The notes below the pieces were generated by a model. It was not told the DNA's origin, ran no database searches, and saw nothing but the letters and a program-made list of their open reading frames with translations. A stretch of DNA of 64,000 nt, from NCBI RefSeq assembly GCF_900115345.1, contig NZ_FOWC01000002.1, positions 682,001 to 746,000 of the forward strand. Reading direction: 5' to 3'. Every line of letters begins with the position of its first letter. Positions within the stretch are counted from its first letter, which is position 1. The translations under genes were made by a program, and so were the position numbers. This DNA is from Amycolatopsis rubida. GTDB lineage: Bacteria > Actinomycetota > Actinomycetes > Mycobacteriales > Pseudonocardiaceae. Shown piece by piece: positions 45,233 to 54,323 of the stretch.

Positions 45233-45271
45233 ACCAGGCTGCCGGCGCGCGATGCCGGTATGCGGTTTTTT
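45221..45271 (+). terminator. Transcription attenuator
   Basis: CGCGCCGGC (45221-45229) and GCCGGCGCG (45241-45249) form a 9-bp stem; an alternative CCGGC/GCCGG stem follows (45242-45258) and leads into TTTTTT at 45266-45271. The stems share bases and are mutually exclusive, as in attenuators. The leader peptide stop codon sits directly after the first arm. Confidence 0.6.
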
Positions 45272-45323
45272 GCTTCGGGACCTGGCCCTCTTTTCCCGCC
45301 AGACCTTTTTCCCGGAGTACGCC

Positions 45324-45608
45324 ATGTCCTTGAGCACCTTTTCCTCCGCCCCCTACACCTCCGGCCCGGCCATGCTGGTCCGCCGCCGGATCGCGACGTA
45401 CTTCGTCGGCGGCATCGACCAGATCCCCGCCTTGGTCGCGACGCTGACCCAGCACGGGAAGCTGATCCACGAGCTGTCCGTCGACGTCCGCGAGGGAGTC
45501 CGGGAGAGCAGCATGGTCAGCACCGTCCTGGTCAGTCCCGACGCGCTCGACGCCCTGCTGGACGCGCTGCGGGCCCTTTCGTCGGTCGTCTCCGCGGAAC
45601 TGGCCTGA
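45324..45608 (+). CDS. Small ACT-like protein
   Basis: A 94-residue protein starting MSLSTFSSAPYTSGPAMLVR, with GGAG seven bases before the ATG. The core RRRIATYFVGGIDQIPALVA, LIHELSVDVREGV, SMVSTVLVSPDALDALLDAL has the beta-alpha-beta-beta-alpha-beta pattern of an ACT regulatory domain, similar in size to small subunits such as IlvM. ACT domains bind amino acids. No synthase large subunit lies next to it. The leader/attenuator upstream suggests amino acid-dependent expression. Confidence 0.65.
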   Translation: MSLSTFSSAPYTSGPAMLVRRRIATYFVGGIDQIPALVATLTQHGKLIHELSVDVREGVRESSMVSTVLVSPDALDALLDALRALSSVVSAELA

Positions 45609-45669
45609 TTCGGCCCGTCGCGTGGCCCGGCGGCAGACTGGGGTCCCCACCAGTGAAAGGCACCCCCCC

Positions 45670-46422
45670 ATGCGATTGGCGGACAAGATCGCCCTGATCA
45701 CCGGCGCTTCGAGCGGAATGGGCAGGGCAGCCGCCCAGACCTTCGCCCGCGAAGGCGCGACGGTCGTCGTCACCGACGTCGAAGACGCTGACGGCACCGC
45801 CGTGGCCGAGGAAATCCGCGCCAACGGCGGCCAGGCCGAATACCGCCGCCTGGACGTCACCGGCGAAGCTTCCTGGACCGCCGCGATCGCCGACGTCCTG
45901 GACCGGCACGGACGACTCGACGTGCTGGTCAACAACGCCGGCATCAGCGGCACCTTCGACCCAGACCTGACCAGCACGGCGTTTTATGATCGGCTGCTGC
46001 AAGTCAACGCCCGCGGAGTGTTCCTGGGCATCAAGCACGGTGCGGCGGCGATGTCCGGCCGAGGCGGAGGTTCGATCGTGAACCTCACGTCGATCTCGGC
46101 GTCCATCGGGCAGGTCGGCGTCCATCTGGGATACGCCGCCTCGAAGGGCGCGATCAAGGCGATGACGACCACCGCGTCCGTCCACTATGCGAGCGAAGGC
46201 ATCCGAGTCAACGCGGTGGCACCCGGTCTGCTGCCACCGATGCGAACCTCTCGCGGCTCCACCGATCCGGTGTGGCGAGCGAAGCAGGTCGAGGGCGTCC
46301 CGATGGGGCGGACTGGGGAGGTACAGGAGGTCGCGGATGTGATCCTGTTCCTGGCTTCCGCGGAATCCTCGTACGTGACCGGGGTGGAGATCCTCGCTGA
46401 CGGGGGTTACACAGCCCAGTAG
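45670..46422 (+). CDS. SDR-family oxidoreductase (classical)
   Basis: The 250-residue enzyme has the cofactor motif TGASSGMGRAAA (acidic Asp after strand 2 suggests NAD preference), NNAG, catalytic Ser in VNLTSISASIG and YxxxK in GYAASKGAIKAM. It interconverts a hydroxyl and a keto group on an unknown substrate. It begins 61 bases after the ACT-like gene on the same strand. A long gap with minisatellites follows. Confidence 0.92.
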   Translation: MRLADKIALITGASSGMGRAAAQTFAREGATVVVTDVEDADGTAVAEEIRANGGQAEYRRLDVTGEASWTAAIADVLDRHGRLDVLVNNAGISGTFDPDLTSTAFYDRLLQVNARGVFLGIKHGAAAMSGRGGGSIVNLTSISASIGQVGVHLGYAASKGAIKAMTTTASVHYASEGIRVNAVAPGLLPPMRTSRGSTDPVWRAKQVEGVPMGRTGEVQEVADVILFLASAESSYVTGVEILADGGYTAQ

Positions 46423-46740
46423 ACGTTTTCGGGCGCGCTGGGGCCCCTGCGGATCCCGGCGGCAGTCCCGGCTCGCTGGGGGTGGCATCGTGACGCCGTC
46501 AGCCCTCTGTCTCGTGCCGACTCCCGCTCGACCTTGGCTCCCCTGATCCGGTGGCCGCTAGCCCCTCGGACACCCACCGCCGCGCGCGCCGACTCCCGCG
46601 GCCACTCGGTCCGGATTCCCTGGTCCGTCCTCGGGATTCGGCTCTCCGGCACTCACCACCTCCCGCCAGCCGCAGCGGACTCGTCGACGCCCTGACTCGC
46701 CCTGGCCACCATCGGAGCCGGCGCTGTGATCGCTGCGAAC
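46423..46740. other. Gene-free stretch before minisatellite
   Basis: Six-frame reading shows only proline- and arginine-rich frames without family likeness or ribosome-binding sites. No promoter or hairpin of note was found. Confidence 0.5.
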
Positions 46741-46938
46741 CCTCCGCCCCGCGCCAACTCCGCCGACCGCGGTCACTACCGGCCCTCCGCCCCGCACCAA
46801 CTCCGCCAGCCGCGGTCACTACCGGCCCCGCCGCGCACCAACTCCACCAGCCACGGCCACTGCCGGCCCTCCGCCCCGCACCAGCTCCACCAGCCGCGGT
46901 CACTACCGGCCCCGCCGCGCACCAACTCCACCAGCCGA
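46741..46938. repeat. Minisatellite with alternating 43- and 41-bp units
   Basis: Units A (43 bp) at 46771 and 46855 and B (41 bp) at 46814 and 46898 alternate, giving an 84-bp higher-order period. Each opens GGTCACTACCGGCCC or GGCCACTGCCGGCCC and contains GCACCAACTCCACCAGCC. A partial A unit precedes at 46741. It sits upstream of a LysR gene and is not in a recognisable gene. Confidence 0.8.
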
Positions 46939-47072
46939 GCCCTGCGCACCCGCCCCTGCCCACCATCGAACTCTGCTGCTGTGACCCCCTCTGCCTCAAT
47001 CAGCCGTCACCGACCGGCGCGCGCGGTACGTTCACCGGGCCACCGCCCGGTGGCGAGACGGAGGCGAAGCCG

Positions 47073-47930
47073 GTGGAACTGAGGCAGGTCGAACACTTCC
47101 TGGCTGTGGTCCGGCGCGGCAACTTCACGCGCGCCGCCCAGGACGTGCACGTCGTGCAGTCCGCTCTCAGCGCATCCATCCGGAAGCTGGAAACCGGCCT
47201 CGGCGCAGAACTGTTCGACCGCACCACCCGCCGGGTCACTCTCACCCCGGCGGGCGAGGCCCTGCTCCCGCTGGCCCGCCAAATCGCCGCGGACGTCGAC
47301 TCCGCCCGAGGCGAGGTAGCCGCGGTGGCTGGCCTCGCGCGCGGCCGGGTGTCGATCGGGACCATCCAGACCCTGACCGTCGTCGACCTGCCCGCGAAGC
47401 TGGGCGAATTCCGCGCCCGCTACCCGGGAATCCGGCTGCGCGTCCGGGAAGGCACCATCCCCGGACTGACCGCCGCGGTGTCCGACGGCGAACTGGATCT
47501 GTCCTATGTGGGCGGTCCGCTGCCGGAGGAGCTGGCCGAATTCGCCAGCTGGCAGCAGAACCTGGTCCTGCTCACCCACCCCGGACATCGTCTGTCGGCC
47601 CGCCGCCGAGTCCGGCTCGCGGAACTGGACGGCGAGCCTTTCGTGGATTTCACCGGCAGCGGCCTGCAAGCCTTGGTCGACCGAGCCTTCACCGAGGCTG
47701 GCGTCCGTCGTGATCAGGTCTGCGAGGCGACAACCGTCCCGCTGCTGGTCGACCTGGTCGCGGCAGGCCTAGGCGTCACCGTGCTCCCAGAGCAGGTCGC
47801 CGCCCGGTCCGGACTGCCGTTCGCCCGCCTCACCCAGCCGACGCTGGCCCGCACCATCTCCCTGACCGGCCGCTCGGCAAACCTCACCAACCCGGCGGCA
47901 CGGGCGCTGCTGGCCCATCTTCTCGCCTGA
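47073..47930 (+). CDS. LysR-family transcriptional regulator
   Basis: The 285-residue protein has the LysR N-terminal helix-turn-helix (ELRQVEHFLAVVRRGNFTRA, AQDVHVVQSALSASIRKLE) and the two-lobed effector domain starting ARGRVSIGTIQTLTVV. GTG 47073 follows GGAGGCG. LysR genes often sit beside an MFS or oxidoreductase target; here the convergent ORF at 47884 ends with helices that may be an MFS remnant. It overlaps that ORF by 47 bases. Confidence 0.92.
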   Translation: MELRQVEHFLAVVRRGNFTRAAQDVHVVQSALSASIRKLETGLGAELFDRTTRRVTLTPAGEALLPLARQIAADVDSARGEVAAVAGLARGRVSIGTIQTLTVVDLPAKLGEFRARYPGIRLRVREGTIPGLTAAVSDGELDLSYVGGPLPEELAEFASWQQNLVLLTHPGHRLSARRRVRLAELDGEPFVDFTGSGLQALVDRAFTEAGVRRDQVCEATTVPLLVDLVAAGLGVTVLPEQVAARSGLPFARLTQPTLARTISLTGRSANLTNPAARALLAHLLA

Positions 47931-48780
47931 CCCCGCGCACCGGCGCGAGCACCAGCGCGAACCCGGCCAAACCCAACGCCAGCGCGACGGTCGTCAGCCC
48001 GGTAATCCCGGCGACAAACGCCAATGCGAACGCCCTGCCGCCAAGCCGCCGCAGCAACCGGACAACATCCCGAGCAGCTCCGTCAGCCGACCCGACCCCG
48101 GTTGCCGGGTTGAGGTCGGCCATCAAGCCGCCGGTCGCAGGCTCGACGGCAGCCGCCACTTCGACATCTACCGCAGGCTCGACGCCGACCACCGGATTGA
48201 CGCAGACCACCGGGTTGACGCAGGCCGCCCGCCAGGCGCTCGCCACCGACTCAACGCCACCCGACGGGTCGTCATCGGCCGCCAAACCGACGTTGCCCGC
48301 AGGCTCGGCACCAGCCACCGGTTCGACGTCGGCCGCAGGCTCAACGCCAGACGCTGACCCGACGTCGGCCCCAAACCCAGCGCTAGCCACAGACTCGACA
48401 CCGGCCCCAAGCCCAGCGCTAGCCACAGACTCGACACCGGCCCCAAGCCCAGCGCTAGCCACAGACTCGACACCGGCCGCAGACTCGACGCTCACCGCCG
48501 GGTCGTCGCCGACTGCCGACTCGTCGCGCGCCACCTCATTGACGCTGGCCGCCGTGCAATCGCCCACCGGATCGACGGCAGCGTCCTCCGGTGCGCTCCC
48601 ACGCTCGACCGTCGCGCCGAGGGCAGCGCCGTCCGGTGCGCTCCCACGAGCGTCCAGGCCTCCCTCACCGTCCAGGCCAGTTTCGGCGTCGGCGGACCGG
48701 TCCGCCGACACGTCACCGTCGAGGTGCCGGTCTTCGCTTTGTCCGGAGTTCTCGGCGGAATCGCCAGACGCAGACGTCAT
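47884..48780 (-). CDS. Repeat-rich acidic protein with C-terminal membrane helices (doubtful)
   Basis: A 298-residue open frame is dominated by Ala, Val, Glu, Gly and Ser, with three near-identical 12-residue repeats GVESVASAGLGA (36-bp DNA repeats) and longer degenerate ones around them. The C-terminal 50 residues (FALAFVAGITGLTTVALALG, LAGFALVLAPV) look like the last helices of an MFS transporter. It may be a transporter end joined to an expanded low-complexity stretch, or a true surface protein with a disordered stalk. No clear ribosome-binding site is seen, and the gene is convergent with LysR. Confidence 0.35.
   Translation of the reverse strand: MTSASGDSAENSGQSEDRHLDGDVSADRSADAETGLDGEGGLDARGSAPDGAALGATVERGSAPEDAAVDPVGDCTAASVNEVARDESAVGDDPAVSVESAAGVESVASAGLGAGVESVASAGLGAGVESVASAGFGADVGSASGVEPAADVEPVAGAEPAGNVGLAADDDPSGGVESVASAWRAACVNPVVCVNPVVGVEPAVDVEVAAAVEPATGGLMADLNPATGVGSADGAARDVVRLLRRLGGRAFALAFVAGITGLTTVALALGLAGFALVLAPVRGVRREDGPAAPVPPGW
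48369..48476. repeat. Three 36-bp tandem repeats
   Basis: Copies start at 48369, 48405 and 48441 and are identical except one base in the first. Each reads CCCCAAGCCCAGCGCTAGCC and continues ACAGACTCGACACCGG. The 36-bp period keeps the minus-strand frame open. More diverged copies lie on both sides. Confidence 0.9.
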
Positions 48781-48909
48781 GGGCTGAGTATTGGCTTGCC
48801 TCGACCTCCCAGTCCAACACCTGTTTTCGCTGCGATTCAGCGATGAAATCGATCGCCCTCGCGAAGGCTTGTCGACGTGGCAGTCGCCGTCGGCTCGGCG
48901 GCACCGGGA

Positions 48910-49416
48910 TCAGGCAAAGACCACCTCCTCGCTTCCAATCAGCTTCACGCCAGCCGCGGACAGTTCCTCGTCCACACGGGCGCTCTCCTCGGCGGCGGAG
49001 AATTCGTCGTCGTACGTGGCGTGGGCGTCTTGGACCAGCGTGCTCTTATGACCGCGCTTGAGGGCGGCCAAGGCGGGGGCTCGGACGCAGAAGTCACTCT
49101 GCATTCCGGCCACGACCAGCGGGCCGACTCCGGCAGCACGGAGCCCAGCTGGGTGCCGGCGAAGGAGTCGGGTGTCTGTTTGTCGACTACGTGCTCGCCT
49201 GGGCGGGCCTCGTGCACTAGTTCCCAGCCGGAGGTTCCGGGTACGTCGGGGTCGTCGCCGATGCTGTTGTTCCGGATGTGCACCACCTGCGCCCCCGGCC
49301 CGCGCCCGCTCCAGGACATGCGAGATCGCGGCGGCGACTCGGTCGGCATCGGGCACGGGAGCGGGCGGGAGAAGCATGTTGTTCTGGACATAGATGAGGA
49401 GCAGCACGAGAACCAT
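48910..49416 (-). pseudogene. Isochorismatase-like cysteine hydrolase with two frameshifts
   Basis: The protein is readable only by changing frame twice. The start MVLVLLLIYVQNNMLLPP and the end PLVVAGMQSDFCVRAPALAA, with the catalytic-Cys motif, are in one frame. The middle QVVHIRNNSIGDDPDVPGTS and SFAGTQLGSVLP are in another. The shifts fall near 49290 and 49135 and offset each other, so about 50 central residues would be scrambled. Without the shifts it would be a normal hydrolase of about 168 residues. Confidence 0.75.
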
Positions 49417-49597
49417 GCCGGAAGCATCTCAGCGGGCACCGACAAAACCGGGGCTTCGGCGTTCGCCCACAGGGATGAACGCCGGACGAGGCCTTCGAAG
49501 TGGTCTGACGGAGCAGGTACCAGGCGGCGTTTGCCGGGACGGCTCTTCGGCAAGGCTTCCGCGTCGGGCTGTCGCGCCCGCCCTGCGTTGGCTCGGG

Positions 49598-49900
49598 CTA
49601 CGGGTCTCGCCGTTCTCGCGCGGATTCCTGCTCGGTCGACGGTCTCGGATGCCGCATCGGGCGTTGCCGGGCGACTGGGTAGCGCGCCAGGGGGTGCGCC
49701 TCGTCCAATCGATGGCGGGCGCGGCGGGGTACGTCGTCCGACGGGGAGACCCAGCGGCGCGTCGAGTCGTCCGGAGGGGAGGCTGGAGGAGCATTCGGCG
49801 GCGGGACGGCAGAGCGACGCCGGGCGGCGCGGCGCAGGAACACTACGGCCAGCACCACGAACACCGCGGCGACGGCCACCAGGAGCCACCAAGCTTGCAT
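49598..49900 (-). CDS. Small single-pass membrane protein
   Basis: A 100-residue protein with one N-terminal helix (AWWLLVAVAAVFVVLAVVFL) then a basic and proline-rich tail. The start is supported by GGGAGGAC directly upstream of the ATG at 49900. The C-terminal half has weak coding character and might be frameshifted like its neighbour. No family is recognised. From 49417 to 49597 I see nothing. Confidence 0.5.
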   Translation of the reverse strand: MQAWWLLVAVAAVFVVLAVVFLRRAARRRSAVPPPNAPPASPPDDSTRRWVSPSDDVPRRARHRLDEAHPLARYPVARQRPMRHPRPSTEQESARERRDP

Positions 49901-50669
49901 TCGTCCTCCCGTCGTGGGTGGGTCGCACGCAAGGGTGCCCGTTCAGCACGAGGACAGCGCGATGTCCACACCGCCGGGTGTCACCGGAACGGGGGTTGTT
50001 TGCTGGATAATCGCGAAGAGCCGGGCGGGTCCTGCTTCAACGACGCTAACTGGTCCGCATAACGACGGGGCTTCACAGTGAAGCACACGGACGGTGCCAA
50101 AATTTTGCCGCGCGGCAACGCACGTGGAGTCTGGAGCCGCGAGAAAGCTGCCACGCAACATAGGATCTCGGTGGGAATGGCTAGCGCCGCAAAGGTGCGA
50201 AGCATGACGCTGAGTGTCCCGGCCCGCGGCGCGCAGAGCCTCCGGCCAACCACGCCGAAGCCGCACTCACCCAAGCGACAACCTCACCGGTGAACGGCTC
50301 GCTTCACCCCCGCAGCACCAACTCGCGCACCTCACCCAGACCCACACGACCCTGCCCGCAAACAGCTCACGCCCCGCAGCAGCAAAAGCCGCACCTCACC
50401 CAGACCCGCACTACCCCATCCACGAACGACTCGCCTCTGCAGGCAGCAAAAGCCGCACCTCAGCCGAGCACCGACAACCTCACCGGCGAAGGGCTCATTT
50501 CACCCCGTCCCGCAGCACCGACGCCCGCACCTCGCCCCGGCCCGCTCGACCCCACCGGCAAACAGCTCACGTCACCCCCGGCAGCACCAAAGCCGGACGG
50601 GCCCATCGGCGACGCAGCAACCGAAAGCCGCATCGCACCCAATCGCACACGGTCCCACCCGCGAACGAC
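49901..50669. other. Gene-free stretch with degenerate short repeats
   Basis: The open frames here are rich in Pro, Thr, Arg and His and match nothing. From about 50290 the text holds loose repeats such as GCAGCAAAAGCCGCACCTCA at 50390 and again at 50440. No promoter for the convergent ends is expected; both flanking genes read away to the left on the minus strand or end here. Confidence 0.5.
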
Positions 50670-51749
50670 TCACTTCACCCCGTCCCGCAGCGCCGAAACC
50701 CGGTCCACCGCCGCGGTGAAATCTCCGCTGGGCAGGGATCCATCCGACAACCCGGCGGCCAACGCCGAAGCAGCATCGTCCCCCTGGCTCACGTCTCGGG
50801 CCGAGGCCAGGATCAGGTCCATTCCCGCCTTCGCGGCCAGCACCGCGCGGTTTCCCGTTCCGCCATAGGACTTCAGCGCACCGGCTTCCAAGGCGTCCGT
50901 CACGGTCACCCCGGCGAAGTTCGTGTCTTTTCGGAGTTCCCGCACGGCCGTTGGCGAGAGTCCGGCGGGGTGGGAGGGGTCAAGCGCGGGGTAGACAGCC
51001 CACGAGAGCATCACGAGCTTCACGCCAGCGTCGACCATCGGACGGTAGGGGGCCTCGTCCTTGGCACGCAGTTCGGGCAAGGGCACGTTCAGCGTCACCG
51101 GGCCGGCGTCCGTGTCGCTTCCGGCGGGCACGGCGCCCAGGCCGGGGAAGTGCTTGGCCGTCGCGGCGACGCCCGTTGACTGCTGGGCCGTGACGAAATC
51201 CCGGCCCAGCGCACCGGCCACCTGAGGGTCCTGACTGTATGAGCGGTCGTATTTGTCGATGAAATTGCCCGGTTGGCGGTAGACATCCAGAACCGGCGCG
51301 AGGTTGACGTTCATTCCTGCCCCGGCGAGGTTCTGGCCGGCACCGGCGCCCGCGGCTTTGGCCGCGGCAGAAGGGTCAGCGGACTGCGCTACCTGCTTCT
51401 CCGACAGAACGGGCTCGCCGGGCAACCGGCGGACCTTGCCGCCTTCCTGATCGGTCATCAGCAGCAACGGACGACGCACCGGGCTTTGCGCGTTCGCGTC
51501 CCGCAATTGTCGTACCACGTCGCTGATCTGCTGGGAGCTTGAGATGTTCTCGCCGAAGAAGATTACGCCTGCCGCCTCGCCGGCGCGGATTCGTTGCAGC
51601 AACGAGGCGGGCGGCGTCAGACCAGGATAGGAGTAAATCACCCGCTGTCCGGCGAGCTGCCGCGGCGTGAGTCCGGCGGGAGTGGCGGCGACCGTGCTCA
51701 ACGCGAGCACCGTCACGGCCAGAGCCAGCAATGCCTTCCGACGCTTCAT
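50670..51749 (-). CDS. Secreted GH3-type beta-N-acetylhexosaminidase
   Basis: The 359-residue enzyme has a signal peptide (KRRKALLALAVTVLALSTVA) without a lipobox. The GH3 N-terminal barrel shows LLLMTDQEGGKVRRLPG, the NagZ-like catalytic His motif AATAKHFPGLG and the nucleophile Asp in GVTVTDALEAGAL. It should remove GlcNAc from cell-wall fragments or glycans outside the cell. ATG 51749 is used because GGAGGT precedes it. The 278 bp upstream to the next gene holds no clear ORF. Confidence 0.92.
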   Translation of the reverse strand: MKRRKALLALAVTVLALSTVAATPAGLTPRQLAGQRVIYSYPGLTPPASLLQRIRAGEAAGVIFFGENISSSQQISDVVRQLRDANAQSPVRRPLLLMTDQEGGKVRRLPGEPVLSEKQVAQSADPSAAAKAAGAGAGQNLAGAGMNVNLAPVLDVYRQPGNFIDKYDRSYSQDPQVAGALGRDFVTAQQSTGVAATAKHFPGLGAVPAGSDTDAGPVTLNVPLPELRAKDEAPYRPMVDAGVKLVMLSWAVYPALDPSHPAGLSPTAVRELRKDTNFAGVTVTDALEAGALKSYGGTGNRAVLAAKAGMDLILASARDVSQGDDAASALAAGLSDGSLPSGDFTAAVDRVSALRDGVK

Positions 51750-52027
51750 GCGACCTCCGTTCACGAGCCGTAGGACCACGCTAACCCCCGGCGGGCGGGC
51801 GTGCTCGGCTGCCGGGGGTTAGCGCGGTGAACGAGATCGCCGAAGAATGGCGGGCACAGCGATATCTGGTGGGTTCAGGTGCGCGGCGGGTCGTCCGCAT
51901 GCCGGTCGAGAGACCGAGCGGCACCGGCGTCCCGGCTGCCCTCGAAGGTGCAGGACTCGCTGCTGCCCGCGCGCGCGAAATCAGACCGGACAGGACTCGC
52001 TGCCCGGGTTGAGTCCTCAGTGGACAA

Positions 52028-52936
52028 TCAGACCCAGTAAGCGACCCGAGCCCGGTAATTGCGCAGCACCAGCATCGCCAGCGACCAGCCGACCACGGTC
52101 ACCACACCCGCGACCAGCCAATGCGTCCAGCTTTGCTGCTGCCCGACCAGTGGTGCGCGCACGATCTCGACGAAGTGATAAACCGGGTTGAGCTGCAGCA
52201 AATTCACCGCGATGGAGCCGAATCCTTCGTGCGAGGCCTGGTTCATCGCGCGGACCTGGTCCATCGACCACATGATCGGTGTCGCGTAGAAGAGCATCGT
52301 GATGAAGCTCTGGATCACCGGCGGGATGTCGCGGAACCGCGTGGACACCACGCCGAACAGCAGCACCACCCACGCGCCGTTCAGCAGGACCAGGATCAGC
52401 GCGGGCACGGCGAGCAGCATTCCCCAGCCGAGCCCGGGGTGCAGCAGTGCGTATTCCTTGTCCACCAAGCGGTACGGGTGCGAGAGCTTGCCGAAGAAGA
52501 TCGCCAGCACCAGCACGTACACGACGAGGTTGTGCGCCAGATACAACGCCTGCCGCCACACCGTGCGCAGCGCGTACACCGACACCGGAGCCGGCAGCTG
52601 CTTGATCATCCCTTCGTTCGCGATGAACGTTTCCGAACCCTCAACGATGCAGCCGTTCATGAAGTTCCACAGAATGAGCCCGGTGGTGATGCTCGGCAGC
52701 AGGGTCGAGATGGAAGTGCCGAACAACGCGGAGTTCACGACACCCAGCGCGAGCGCGGTGACTGCCATCCCGACGGTGATCCACAACGGCCCTAGCGACG
52801 AGCGCCGGTAGCGCTGTTTGATGTCCTGCCACGCGAGCAACGCCCACAGTTCCCGGGCACGCAACCCGGCCTGCAGATCGGCGAAGGCTCGACGCCAGCT
52901 TCTCGGGTCCGCGTCGATCGCGGGCGGAGCGGTCAT
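52028..52936 (-). CDS. Polysaccharide/galactan ABC exporter permease (Wzm/RfbD-like)
   Basis: The 302-residue permease has the ABC-2 signature WQDIKQRYRRSSLGPLWITV before the first helix, six predicted helices, and FGVVSTRFRDIPPVIQSFIT between helices 4 and 5. Such proteins export lipid-linked polysaccharides, like mycobacterial RfbD in galactan export. Its ATPase partner is not adjacent, which is unusual. It is divergent from the AMP-ligase gene. Confidence 0.9.
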   Translation of the reverse strand: MTAPPAIDADPRSWRRAFADLQAGLRARELWALLAWQDIKQRYRRSSLGPLWITVGMAVTALALGVVNSALFGTSISTLLPSITTGLILWNFMNGCIVEGSETFIANEGMIKQLPAPVSVYALRTVWRQALYLAHNLVVYVLVLAIFFGKLSHPYRLVDKEYALLHPGLGWGMLLAVPALILVLLNGAWVVLLFGVVSTRFRDIPPVIQSFITMLFYATPIMWSMDQVRAMNQASHEGFGSIAVNLLQLNPVYHFVEIVRAPLVGQQQSWTHWLVAGVVTVVGWSLAMLVLRNYRARVAYWV

Positions 52937-52994
52937 GACCACGAACCTAGCCGCGATCGCCGTTCTCGGCCAACACACGACTACGGTGTGCCGG

Positions 52995-54323
52995 GTGAGC
53001 TTTTTCCTGTCCCGCGTCCTTTCCGCGCTCCGCGACGGCGGCGACACCGTGCTGTTCCACCACGACGACACCACCATGACGTACCGGGCGGCGTCAGAAC
53101 TGCTGTCGAGGCTGTACGGCGGGCTCGCCGAGGTGCGCGCCGTGGTGGCGATCGACGCCGCCAACCGGCCGGAAGTGGTGCTGACCCAGCTTGCCGCGCA
53201 GCTGCGAGGGCTGGAAGTAGTGTTGATCGCGGCCTCCGCGAGCCGTCCGGCGCGAGCGGCGACGCTCGCGGCGACCGGGGCGACCCTGCTCACCGATGCC
53301 GAACTCGACACGCTCGCCATCGCGCGACCGTCCATTCCGGACAATTTGCCGAACAGTGTCACGGCGATTTTCCCCAGCGGCGGCACCACCGGAACTCCGA
53401 AACTGATCCGGCACAGCGGAATCTACGACGGCGTCGCCCATATCTTCCAGCCGGACGGCACCAAAACCGCTCTCGTCACCGCGCCGCTCACGCACATGAC
53501 CGGCAACGCGGCCGTTTTGGGCGCGCTCTGCTGCGGCAACACCGTGGTACTGCACCGTGAGTTCAACGCGGAGAAGCTTCTCTCCGATGTGGAGCGGCAT
53601 CGCGTCACCACATTTTCCCTTACCCCGCCCCGGCTAGCCGCCGTACTCGACCATCCACATCTGGCCGCCACGGACGTGTCCAGCGTGCAACAGCTTTCCC
53701 TCGGTGCCGCACCGCTGGCGCCACGCAGGTTGGCCGAGGCGCTCAAGGTGTTCGGCCCGGTCGTCGGACAGGGATACGGGCTCACCGAAGCGCCGATGAT
53801 CGCCAGCATTTCCGCGGACGAAGTCCTTGCCCGGCCGGAACTTCTCGGTTCCGTCGGCCGCATCGTGCCCGGCATGGAAGCCCGCATCGCGGATGGCGAA
53901 GTGCTCGTCCGCGGGCTGTCGATGATGGACGGCTACCACGGGAAACCGCCGATCGGCGACAGCTGGCTGCGCACCGGCGACCTCGGCCGCTTCGACGACG
54001 AGGGCTACCTCTACCTGGAGGACCGGATCGACGACGTCATCGTCACCGGCGAGCACGGCACGAAGGTCTCCTCGACCGCGGTGGAGCACGCGCTTCTCAG
54101 CCACCCCAAGGTGAAGGCCGCCTCGGTCGTCCCCGCACCGGGGCCGGACGGAACCCTGCTGCACGCCGTGGTGGTCGCCGAAAAGACCACCGCTGACGAA
54201 CTGCGCGACCAGGTCCGCGAAGAACTCGGCGGCGAGCACTTCGTACCGTCCACTGTGGAGTTCCGCGGCGAGTTGCCGCTGACCCCAGTGGGCAAAGTGG
54301 ACAAACAGCGGCTCAAGCGTTGA
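52995..54323 (+). CDS. AMP-forming ligase (acyl-CoA synthetase-like)
   Basis: The 442-residue enzyme has the ATP-binding loop TAIFPSGGTTGTPKLIRHSG, VGQGYGLTEAPM, the hinge WLRTGDLGRFDDEGYLYLED and the C-terminal catalytic Lys motif TPVGKVDKQRLKR. It is shorter than usual (about 500), mainly in the N-terminal half. It activates an acid as an adenylate; the acceptor is unknown. I prefer GTG 52995 (start SFFLSRVLSALRDGGD); ATG 52935, with GGAG upstream, is in frame and possible. The end overlaps the convergent ClC gene by 11 bases. Confidence 0.88.
   Translation: MSFFLSRVLSALRDGGDTVLFHHDDTTMTYRAASELLSRLYGGLAEVRAVVAIDAANRPEVVLTQLAAQLRGLEVVLIAASASRPARAATLAATGATLLTDAELDTLAIARPSIPDNLPNSVTAIFPSGGTTGTPKLIRHSGIYDGVAHIFQPDGTKTALVTAPLTHMTGNAAVLGALCCGNTVVLHREFNAEKLLSDVERHRVTTFSLTPPRLAAVLDHPHLAATDVSSVQQLSLGAAPLAPRRLAEALKVFGPVVGQGYGLTEAPMIASISADEVLARPELLGSVGRIVPGMEARIADGEVLVRGLSMMDGYHGKPPIGDSWLRTGDLGRFDDEGYLYLEDRIDDVIVTGEHGTKVSSTAVEHALLSHPKVKAASVVPAPGPDGTLLHAVVVAEKTTADELRDQVREELGGEHFVPSTVEFRGELPLTPVGKVDKQRLKR

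Noticed and set aside
46741..46938. Possible CRISPR array
   Set aside because: Units are contiguous with no unique spacers, and no cas gene is nearby. It is a minisatellite.
48369..48476. Possible CRISPR or direct-repeat array
   Set aside because: Identical 36-bp units have no spacers between them and stay in frame with an ORF.
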